Below are positions 1 through 5,249 of a stretch of 5,249 nucleotides of DNA, piece by piece. The notes below the pieces were generated by a model. It was not told the origin of the DNA and made no database searches. It saw nothing but the letters and a program-made list of their open reading frames with translations. Source of the DNA: Alcaligenaceae bacterium (GTDB lineage Bacteria; Pseudomonadota; Gammaproteobacteria; Burkholderiales; Burkholderiaceae); NCBI GenBank assembly GCA_947445495.1, contig CANFEI010000113.1, forward strand, positions 1 to 5,249, in the 5' to 3' direction. The number at the start of each line of letters is the position of its first letter. The first letter of the stretch is position 1. The position numbers and the translations under genes are program-made.

Positions 1-1140
1 CACACGCGCCTCCAACGCTTGGCCACTGACCCCCCGCGCGCCGGGAAGCCCACCACAAAACCAGTGATCAACCCGACCCGCCATGTGCCGCAAGACACCT
101 TCGATATCCTTATCTGCCAACATCCCGAACACGGCGTAGGTGTAGGGGTGAAAACCCATATTCCCGAGATTCTTTTCCAAGACGGCGGCCGCATGGGGGT
201 TATGGGCGACATCTAAGATGATGGTGGGCTGGCCAGGCAAAATCTGAAACCGTCCAGGCAAAGAGGCCTGTAATAGGCCTTGGCGAACAGCCTGCTGCGG
301 CACCGCGAGTCGCTCACGCAAGGCTTCAAGTGCCGCGAGCGCCGCCGAGGCGTTGAGCAACTGGTTAGCGCCTCGCAAGGCGGGGTATGCCAACGCATTG
401 CGGCGCTGCTGGCGGCCGGCGAATGCCCACTGTTGGCGGTCTCCCGAATAATTAAAATCACGTCCGAATAGCCACAAATCGGCACCGAGCTCCCGGGCAT
501 AGTGCAGCAACGACTCAGGCGGCGAGGGATCGCTACATATCGCAGGGCGTCCTGCGCGATAGATATGTGCTTTTTCAACACCAATTTTTTCGCGCGTATC
601 ACCCAGCCAATCTATGTGGTCGAGATCGACACTCGTGACGATCGCGCAATCGGCATCCACAATATTGACTGCGTCCAACCGCCCACCCAGACCGACTTCG
701 AGCACCCACACATCAAGCGTCTGGGACGCAAAGAGCGCCATCACTGCGAGGGTAGTGAACTCAAAGTACGTCAGGGAAACACCCTGACGGGCGGCTTCGA
801 TGCGTTCAAATTGACTGACAAACGTGGCGTCGTCGACAATTTCGCCGTTCAGGCGTGCACGCTCATTGAACGTCATCAGATGCGGGGAGGTATACAACCC
901 AACACGATAGCCTGCAGCCAATAAGATTGACTCTAGCATCGCGCAAGTCGAACCCTTGCCGTTTGTGCCACCCACCACAATCTTCACGGCATCCGCCTGA
1001 AGATCGAGCCGATGCGCCACTTGCTGCACCCGCTCGAGCCCCATATCAATCGCGTTGGGATGCAAAGCCTCGAGGTAGCTAAGCCAGGTGGCGAGCGACG
1101 AGCCTTTGGGCGGGTGTACAGGGGCCATAAACATTGACAT
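1..1140 (-). CDS. folC: Bifunctional dihydrofolate synthase / folylpolyglutamate synthase FolC, 3' end cut off by window
   Basis: FolC is a cytoplasmic Mur-ligase-like enzyme. It uses ATP to join glutamate to dihydropteroate, giving dihydrofolate, and then extends the glutamate tail of folates. The reading frame is open from 1140 to position 1 and gives 380 residues, so roughly the last 50-60 residues lie outside. Visible motifs: the P-loop GGTNGKGSTC (residues 57-66), YTSPHL (83-88), TYFEFTT with the metal-ligand glutamate (124-130), LEVGLGGRLDAVN (147-159), TSVDLDHIDWLG with the conserved histidine (169-180), ALRGANQLLNA (254-264), and DVAHNPHAA (310-318), which opens the C-terminal domain. 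The usual EKAGI around the carbamylated lysine reads EKAHI here (189-193). The start is uncertain: ATGs at 1140, 1134 and 1128 are all in frame, and none has a clear Shine-Dalgarno. It is transcribed divergently from the permease gene. The identification is very secure; the exact start is not. Confidence 0.97.
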   Translation of the reverse strand, partial: MSMFMAPVHPPKGSSLATWLSYLEALHPNAIDMGLERVQQVAHRLDLQADAVKIVVGGTNGKGSTCAMLESILLAAGYRVGLYTSPHLMTFNERARLNGEIVDDATFVSQFERIEAARQGVSLTYFEFTTLAVMALFASQTLDVWVLEVGLGGRLDAVNIVDADCAIVTSVDLDHIDWLGDTREKIGVEKAHIYRAGRPAICSDPSPPESLLHYARELGADLWLFGRDFNYSGDRQQWAFAGRQQRRNALAYPALRGANQLLNASAALAALEALRERLAVPQQAVRQGLLQASLPGRFQILPGQPTIILDVAHNPHAAAVLEKNLGNMGFHPYTYAVFGMLADKDIEGVLRHMAGRVDHWFCGGLPGARGVSGQALEARV

Positions 1141-1245
1141 CCAGATTGTTCTGCGTAGCGTGCAGTTTAACAGTCGGGCTGTATGGGTCCCGCCAGCAAG
1201 AATCCGTCAAGCGATGTGTAAAATCAGTCGTCATCAAGGAAACAT
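1141..1245. promoter_or_regulatory. Divergent intergenic region between folC and the permease gene
   Basis: This 105-bp gap must hold the promoters for both divergent genes. For folC on the minus strand, a TTGACG -35-like hexamer is the reverse complement of 1205-1210. The best downstream -10 is only a poor match (CATACA, reverse complement of 1180-1185, 19-bp spacer). For the plus strand, TAAAAT at 1219-1224 resembles a -10 box, but no convincing -35 lies 16-18 bp upstream. No strong palindrome or riboswitch-like structure was noticed. The promoter calls are tentative. Confidence 0.3.
1236..1240 (+). promoter_or_regulatory. Ribosome binding site of the permease gene
   Basis: AAGGA lies five bases before the ATG at 1246. 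It is the clearest Shine-Dalgarno in the window and fixes the start of the permease. The other starts here (NRDE gene, imuA, imuB, dnaE2) have weak or no recognisable sites. Confidence 0.7.
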
Positions 1246-2157
1246 ATGTCCAACTCCCGCAAACCGTTAGACGGCACAGCAATCGCCTGTATTGTTTTGG
1301 TGTGCACACTGTGGGGCGGGCAACAAATCTTTCTAAAGCTCACTGCAGAAAATCTCACTCCAGCCATGCATATTGGCTTGCGCGGATGCATCGGCTGTGT
1401 GCTGCTCGCGCTCTACATGTGGCATCAAAAAATATCACTTGCCCTGTGGCGTGGCCCCTGGGTGGCTGGATGCGCAGTGGGGTTATTGTTTGGTACAGAG
1501 TGGTGGATGATCGGCGAAGGGCTCGCGCGCACAACAGCTTCACATATGGTGGTTTTTTTATACACCACACCGATTTTTACTGCCCTCGGTCTGCACTACT
1601 GGGTTCCAGAGGAGCGACTGAGCTGGTTGCAATGGTTTGGCGTGATGACGTGTTTTACGGGGATTGCCATCGCCTTTCTTGGAGGGGCTGATCAGCCACA
1701 CTTTAATCTCACAACCATCTGGGGTGATCTTCTCGGCTTAGGGGCTGGTTTATTATGGGCCGCGACGACTATCATTATCCGCTGCACTGAACTCGCTAAG
1801 ATTCCTCCCGCACAAACAACCTTCTACCAACTGTCCTTCGCCTCAGTCGGCATACTGGTGGCCTGCGCGTTGACTGGGCAAGCTGGCGTGATCTGGACCC
1901 CCTTCGTCATCAGCAGCATTCTGATACAAGGGGTTGTGATTGCTTTCATGAGCCTACTGATTTGGTTTTGGTTATTACGTCATTATCTTGCGTCGCGGGT
2001 ATCCATTTTTACGTTTCTTACACCGCTGATGGGCGTCACGTTTGGGGTATGGATCTTAGATGACCCCCTTCACCCAGAGTTCGTCTGGGGAGCGGTGATG
2101 GTGTTGAGCGGAATGATTCTTGTCAATATTCCTAAGAAAAAACAGCGGGCCGTTTAA
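1246..2157 (+). CDS. EamA/DMT-superfamily inner-membrane transporter
   Basis: This 303-residue protein belongs to the drug/metabolite transporter superfamily (EamA type), whose members export or import small metabolites across the inner membrane; the substrate cannot be read from the sequence. About ten hydrophobic helices are visible, roughly at residues 11-30, 39-58, 70-89, 98-117, 127-146, 158-178, 190-210, 218-240, 250-272 and 277-295, in the two-repeat EamA arrangement. Family-like features are LWGGQQIFLK in helix 1, a basic residue (LRG, 45-47) in helix 2, HMVVFLYTTPIFTAL (100-114) in helix 4, and FLTPLMGVTFGVWILDD (257-273) in helix 9. The basic tail PKKKQR (296-301) suits a cytoplasmic C-terminus. 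The length is typical. The start is supported by AAGGA at 1236-1240. Its stop codon shares one base with the start of the NRDE gene, so the two are probably co-transcribed. Confidence 0.92.
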   Translation: MSNSRKPLDGTAIACIVLVCTLWGGQQIFLKLTAENLTPAMHIGLRGCIGCVLLALYMWHQKISLALWRGPWVAGCAVGLLFGTEWWMIGEGLARTTASHMVVFLYTTPIFTALGLHYWVPEERLSWLQWFGVMTCFTGIAIAFLGGADQPHFNLTTIWGDLLGLGAGLLWAATTIIIRCTELAKIPPAQTTFYQLSFASVGILVACALTGQAGVIWTPFVISSILIQGVVIAFMSLLIWFWLLRHYLASRVSIFTFLTPLMGVTFGVWILDDPLHPEFVWGAVMVLSGMILVNIPKKKQRAV

Positions 2158-2951
2158 TGTGTCTGGCAATTTTTTCCCTTAATCGCCTGCCTGATTGGCC
2201 ACTCGTGATCGCAGCGAATCGAGATGAACTGCACATCCGTCCGACGCTTGAGGCAGCCCCTTGGGATGACGCAACGCATATCCTGGCCGGACGCGATCTT
2301 GAGGCCGGCGGCACCTGGCTTGGCATGACACATTCAGGGCGTATCGCGTTGCTGACCAATTATCGAGAACCCGGCCCGCGCAAGCCCGATGCACCCTCGC
2401 GGGGACTACTCACAGAAAACTATCTTCGAGGAGTCGACACTGCGCAGACTTATGCGCAAACCGTGCATCAAGACTCAGCCTCCTATAACGGGTTTAATTT
2501 GCTTGTAGGAGATCATCGTGGGCTTTGGTATTGTTCAAACCGCAGTGCTGCCCCCCCTCAGCATTTGACCGACGGAACGTTTGGACTCTCTAACGCGGTG
2601 CTCGATGCCCCTTGGCCAAAAGTCTTGCGCACGCGCGATGCGCTCGAACAACATCTCTCCGATGTAGCAGTCCCATTGCCAGAAGTATTATTTAGCATTT
2701 TGCAAGACACTACGCCTGCTGCCGAACACGAGTTACCGGATACCGGGGTGGGCCTCAGCCGCGAAAAAATTTTAGGTAGTCCTTTCATCACCGATCCGCG
2801 ATATGGCACACGTTGCACCACAATTATTCTGCAACATATTGATGGAAAAGCAATTTTTCTTGAGCGGCGCTACAACGCGTTAGGTCAAACTGAAGGTCAA
2901 ACGCATTGGATAATCGATACGACGCGGCAAATATTTTTAAATAAAGTCTAG
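2157..2951 (+). CDS. NRDE family protein (TANGO2-like, DUF833)
   Basis: This 264-residue protein has the usual length and motif order of the NRDE family, related to eukaryotic TANGO2. It begins MCLAIF with Cys2, followed by the name-giving NRDE motif at residues 21-24. Then come GRDLEAGGTWLG (45-56), TNYR (67-70), a GFNLLVGD strand (112-119), LSNAVLDAPWPKV (144-156) and YGTRCTTI (216-223). The fold is thought to resemble N-terminal nucleophile hydrolases, with Cys2 as the possible nucleophile. The bacterial substrate and reaction are not established, and TANGO2 has been linked to haem and lipid handling in eukaryotes. No signal peptide is seen, so it is probably cytoplasmic. The ATG at 2157 lies in TAATG, overlapping the permease stop, and there is no strong ribosome binding site, which suggests translational coupling. 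A run of seven C at 2551-2557 lies inside the gene without disrupting it. The stop is followed at once by the LexA palindrome. Confidence 0.93.
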   Translation: MCLAIFSLNRLPDWPLVIAANRDELHIRPTLEAAPWDDATHILAGRDLEAGGTWLGMTHSGRIALLTNYREPGPRKPDAPSRGLLTENYLRGVDTAQTYAQTVHQDSASYNGFNLLVGDHRGLWYCSNRSAAPPQHLTDGTFGLSNAVLDAPWPKVLRTRDALEQHLSDVAVPLPEVLFSILQDTTPAAEHELPDTGVGLSREKILGSPFITDPRYGTRCTTIILQHIDGKAIFLERRYNALGQTEGQTHWIIDTTRQIFLNKV

Positions 2952-2978
2952 TTGAAGCTAGGATTAATACTGTATATT
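2952..2978 (+). promoter_or_regulatory. Candidate promoter of the imuA-imuB-dnaE2 operon
   Basis: TTGAAG at 2952-2957 (four of six matches to TTGACA) is followed by TATATT at 2973-2978 (five of six matches to TATAAT), with a short 15-bp spacer. The -10 sits inside the LexA box, as expected for an SOS promoter blocked by LexA. Transcription would begin near 2985, giving a leader of about 30 bases before imuA. The hexamers are seen directly; promoter function is inferred and the spacer is shorter than ideal. Confidence 0.4.
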
Positions 2979-3000
2979 TGTACAGTATTAATCCTAGCTT
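2955..3000. repeat. 46-bp perfect inverted repeat, 20-bp arms, 6-base centre
   Basis: The left arm is 2955-2974 (AAGCTAGGATTAATACTGTA) and the right arm 2981-3000 is its exact reverse complement; the six-base centre is TATTTG. It fills most of the gap between the NRDE gene and imuA. The inner part is the LexA box, but the perfect symmetry runs about 13 bp further out on each side. RNA of either strand across it would form a long, AT-rich hairpin. No clear U-tract follows on either strand, so it is not a classical intrinsic terminator, though it may still weaken read-through from the NRDE gene. Confidence 0.95.
2968..2987. promoter_or_regulatory. LexA-binding SOS box upstream of imuA
   Basis: The sequence TACTGTATATTTGTACAGTA contains CTGT (2970-2973), eight bases, then ACAG (2982-2985). 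This is the classical gamma/betaproteobacterial LexA consensus CTGT-N8-ACAG, with matching TA flanks. It lies about 30 bp before imuA and overlaps the best -10 candidate. It should repress imuA-imuB-dnaE2 until LexA cleaves itself after DNA damage. The box is read directly from the sequence; binding is inferred. Confidence 0.92.
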
Positions 3001-3015
3001 TCATGAGTCTTCAGC

Positions 3016-3759
3016 ATGCTTTTCTCTTCAATCCCAATACAAAAAAACAGACCTAGCACCCAGCCACAGCACATTCACCCAGATCTGTGGCGGGGCTCTG
3101 AACTCGGCACATACACACGCCCTACCGTTGGCACGGGTCACCGCAGCCTCGATGCAGAGCTCCCCGGGGGCGGCTGGCCGACAGGCACACTCATTGAACT
3201 CTTAACCGCCGGGGCAGGAATCGGCGAATTACATCTCTTACGTCCCGCACTTGCCTCACTCGATCCGCAACAAGCGATCGCGCTCATTAATCCCCCCTAT
3301 ATCCCCAATATTGTTTGTTGGAAGAGCTGGTTAAACACACCACGTTCGATTTTTTATGTGCGCACGGCCGAGCGCCGTGATCAATGGTGGGCGGCAGAGC
3401 AAACACTTAGGAACGGCAGTTGTGCGGCGCTCCTTTGTTGGACGGACACCATCCCACAGCTTGCGCTCAAACGTTTACAACTCGCTGCCCAAACAAGCCA
3501 AACGCTTTTCGTGATGTATCGACCGATCGCCACAAAAGCGATTGCCTCACCCGCCAACCTACGGTTAACACTCGAACCCGACCATGCAGGGAATTTGCAT
3601 ATTTCCGTTATCAAACGACGCGGCTCGTTGCACAGCAAGTTGCTTTGCCTACCGCGCGAAACACACAATTATTTGATGAGTACCCCCCATGGCGATATGG
3701 ATCGGCCTGCGCCTACACGCACTCGAATACTGGCAACCGTCTTGGCATCCTCAGCATGA
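3016..3759 (+). CDS. imuA: Translesion synthesis-associated protein ImuA (RecA/SulA-like)
   Basis: ImuA is the RecA-like partner of the SOS mutagenesis complex with ImuB and DnaE2. It is thought to help recruit or regulate the polymerase at damaged DNA. The 247-residue product begins its conserved part at LWRGSEL (24-30), followed by GHRSLDAELPGGGWPTGTLIELL (41-63). It continues with GAGIGELHLLRPAL (66-79), where RecA would carry its Walker A loop, but there is no GKT/S, so canonical ATP binding there is doubtful. Next come LINPPYIPN (90-98) and AERRDQWWAAEQTLRNGSCAALLCW (118-142), the RecA-like core. ATG 3016 is the earliest possible start, because an in-frame TGA lies at 3004-3006 with no GTG or TTG between. 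The ribosome binding site is weak. It is the first gene after the LexA box, and its last 71 bp overlap imuB in another frame. Its last 23 residues or so look low in conservation. Confidence 0.93.
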   Translation: MLFSSIPIQKNRPSTQPQHIHPDLWRGSELGTYTRPTVGTGHRSLDAELPGGGWPTGTLIELLTAGAGIGELHLLRPALASLDPQQAIALINPPYIPNIVCWKSWLNTPRSIFYVRTAERRDQWWAAEQTLRNGSCAALLCWTDTIPQLALKRLQLAAQTSQTLFVMYRPIATKAIASPANLRLTLEPDHAGNLHISVIKRRGSLHSKLLCLPRETHNYLMSTPHGDMDRPAPTRTRILATVLASSA

Positions 3760-5041
3760 GGCGTTAACGACTGAACGTTCGACAGAGACGCAACAATCGA
3801 TTTTCGATCAGTGTGCGCAACATGCGCTCGCCTATACGCCAGCCGTTTATCAGGGGGCAAGCCATACGGTGCTGCTAGAGATCGAAGCAAGCTTGCGATT
3901 ATTTGGGGGTGTACGGAAAATTCTTTACGGACTACGGCAACGCGTGAGCGTATTGCACAATCAGCTCAGCACTAGTGTGGCGCCCACCCCGACCGGTGCA
4001 TGGCTGCTTGCTCACGCAAGCCAAGCACGTCAACGCTATGCTTGCTCGTACACGTCACTGACGCGAGCACTCGACCCCCTGCCCTGTCTCGCTCTGCCGG
4101 GTGCGCAGGCGCATCGTCAGTGGCTCGATGCCATTGGTTGCAACACCTTTAAGGGGCTACGTACCTTGCCACGGGCAGGCCTATCGCGACGGATTGGGCC
4201 AGCACTTCTACAAGAACTCGACGCCGCCTACAGTCAAACACACACCACGCTTAAAGCTTATCAGCCTGCGCCTCAATTTATGCAACGTCTAGACTTAGCC
4301 GAGCGCATAGATCATACCGTCGCAATCATGCATCGTATTGAACACATGCTAACGCGGCTATGTGTATGGCTCGTTGCAAAACGCAGCGCCCTCACACGCC
4401 TGCGTATTATCTTGCATCATGAGCGCTATCAAAAGAGTGCCGTCCATACACAACATGATTTAGCTTTCGGAGAGCCTGTACACACGCTAAGCGGTCTGAT
4501 GCTTTTGGTGCATGAGCATATTGAACGCTTACCCCTGAAAGATTCAGTCATTGCACTCACAGTAGAAAGTATCGACATTACTGAGCTACAACATACTGCC
4601 GGAGGACTATTTCCAGAAACGCTTCGCACTCCTGCTGAACGTCGCAAACTCTTCGATCTACTTACGGCACGCTTGGGACCCCAATGTTTATTGCACCCCG
4701 CCGCCGTCGCTGACCATCGCCCTGAAATCGCAAACAACTGGATATCCACACCTAGCAAGCTTGAGCACGCTACGCAGGACGGTGCACCGCAGTTACTCGA
4801 TCGACCGTTCTGGCTGCTGCCAGTGCCTGTTGCACTACGTGTAGAGCGAAATCGACCTATTTATCGCACAGCACTTGAGCTCTTGCGTGGTCCCGAGCGC
4901 CTGGAGTGCGGCTGGTGGGACGGGCCAAGTATTGCAAGAGATTACTTCGAGGCACGTGATACAACAGGCGCGCGTTACTGGATTTATCGTGAGCGCGATG
5001 CAGATCCCGCACATTGGTATTTGCATGGGCTATTTAGCTAA
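3689..5041 (+). CDS. imuB: ImuB, non-catalytic Y-family polymerase-like subunit of the SOS mutasome
   Basis: ImuB resembles Y-family DNA polymerases but lacks the catalytic acidic residues. In the family it acts as a hub linking the beta clamp, ImuA and DnaE2 during translesion synthesis. This 450-residue protein starts with the family-like [15 protein letters not shown]. Then come [13 protein letters not shown] (62-74), a helix-hairpin-helix-like thumb segment [16 protein letters not shown]...[17 protein letters not shown] (131-170), and a little-finger-like region (about 205-300). TAGGLFPE (303-310) and [10 protein letters not shown] (321-330) follow, with a typical C-terminus: [12 protein letters not shown] (372-383), [12 protein letters not shown] (401-412), [21 protein letters not shown] (416-436) and WYLHGLF (443-449). 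The LFGG motif sits at 71-74 rather than near 120, so roughly 50 residues of the palm/fingers region appear missing. No perfect clamp-binding QxxLF motif was seen; TAGGLF is the nearest. It overlaps imuA by 71 bp and ends four bases before dnaE2. Confidence 0.93.
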   Translation: MAIWIGLRLHALEYWQPSWHPQHEALTTERSTETQQSIFDQCAQHALAYTPAVYQGASHTVLLEIEASLRLFGGVRKILYGLRQRVSVLHNQLSTSVAPTPTGAWLLAHASQARQRYACSYTSLTRALDPLPCLALPGAQAHRQWLDAIGCNTFKGLRTLPRAGLSRRIGPALLQELDAAYSQTHTTLKAYQPAPQFMQRLDLAERIDHTVAIMHRIEHMLTRLCVWLVAKRSALTRLRIILHHERYQKSAVHTQHDLAFGEPVHTLSGLMLLVHEHIERLPLKDSVIALTVESIDITELQHTAGGLFPETLRTPAERRKLFDLLTARLGPQCLLHPAAVADHRPEIANNWISTPSKLEHATQDGAPQLLDRPFWLLPVPVALRVERNRPIYRTALELLRGPERLECGWWDGPSIARDYFEARDTTGARYWIYRERDADPAHWYLHGLFS

Positions 5042-5045
5042 TACC

Positions 5046-5249
5046 ATGCAGATCGCACAGCAATCGGGACTGCCCGCGTACGCAGAGCTCAGCGCCTCAA
5101 GCCACTTTTCCTTTCTGCGCGGTGCCTCAGCGCCTGAAAGTCTTGTCGCACAAGCGGCGGCGCTCGGCTATCACGCTCTCGCTCTCACGGATGAATGCTC
5201 ACTTGCCGGGATTGTGCGCGCGCACGTTGAAGCTAAAAAAATAGGTCTA
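5046..5249 (+). CDS. dnaE2: Error-prone DNA polymerase DnaE2, N-terminal 68 residues only
   Basis: DnaE2 is the C-family polymerase, related to the Pol III alpha subunit, that performs the error-prone synthesis of the ImuA-ImuB-DnaE2 complex. Only the start of its N-terminal PHP domain is present. [49 protein letters not shown] (residues 12-60) matches the family's opening, including FSFLRGAS and [10 protein letters not shown]. The usual LHCxSNFSFL segment reads [10 protein letters not shown], so the first PHP histidine is replaced by serine. The start ATG follows the imuB stop by four bases with only a poor ribosome binding site, so co-transcription and coupled translation are likely. A run of seven A lies at 5235-5241. 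The reading frame is open to the right edge; the full protein in this family is about 1000-1100 residues. Confidence 0.94.
   Translation, partial: MQIAQQSGLPAYAELSASSHFSFLRGASAPESLVAQAAALGYHALALTDECSLAGIVRAHVEAKKIGL

Noticed and set aside
213..602. A 129-codon minus-strand open frame
   Set aside because: It is in a different frame from folC on the same strand over the well-conserved folC middle section, so it is a shadow frame.
502..924. A 140-codon plus-strand open frame
   Set aside because: It lies entirely antisense to folC, whose minus-strand frame shows all FolC motifs in order. The plus-strand translation has no recognisable domain.
1134..1691. A 185-codon plus-strand open frame
   Set aside because: It overlaps the permease gene in another frame. 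The permease has a good ribosome binding site and ten membrane helices, while this frame gives an arginine- and histidine-rich product without any family features.
2551..2557. Run of seven C in the NRDE gene as a frameshift or phase-variation site
   Set aside because: The frame is intact and the conserved motifs continue on both sides. A single run of this length is weak evidence of switching.
2955..3000. Palindrome as a classical rho-independent terminator
   Set aside because: The stem is AT-rich and no U-tract follows it on either strand. Its centre is an exact LexA box, so operator is the better primary call.
5235..5241. Run of seven A in dnaE2 as a programmed slippage site
   Set aside because: It codes for ordinary Ala-Lys-Lys-Ile in the expected PHP-domain context, and the downstream sequence needed to judge slippage is outside the window.

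Overview
The window comes from a betaproteobacterium, most likely of the Burkholderiaceae/Burkholderiales. The FolC, ImuA, ImuB and DnaE2 sequences read like that group, and imuA-imuB-dnaE2 behind a LexA box is a common arrangement there. By eye the base composition is intermediate: folC looks more GC-rich and the right half more mixed. That is lower than free-living Burkholderia and could fit a host-associated relative, but this is weak inference.

Layout: positions 1-1140 carry the N-terminal 380 residues of folC on the minus strand, running off the left edge. A 105-bp divergent intergenic region (1141-1245) separates it from a plus-strand series. First come a 10-helix EamA/DMT-family permease (1246-2157) and an NRDE (TANGO2-like) protein (2157-2951), joined by a one-base TAATG stop/start overlap. 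Then comes a short gap (2952-3015) filled by a 46-bp perfect palindrome whose centre is a textbook LexA box, CTGT-N8-ACAG. After it lie imuA (3016-3759), imuB (3689-5041, overlapping imuA by 71 bp) and the first 68 codons of dnaE2 (5046 to the right edge).

The biological core is the SOS-inducible translesion synthesis cassette. DNA damage activates RecA, LexA self-cleaves and leaves the operator, and ImuA, ImuB and the error-prone polymerase DnaE2 are made together as a mutagenic polymerase complex. This is a known system. The unusual points are the large palindrome around the operator, the long imuA/imuB overlap, and an ImuB N-terminus that appears to lack about 50 residues of the palm/fingers region. 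There are also substitutions at normally conserved positions in FolC (EKAGI to EKAHI) and in the DnaE2 PHP domain. I saw no RNA genes, CRISPR arrays, insertion sequences or other mobile elements.
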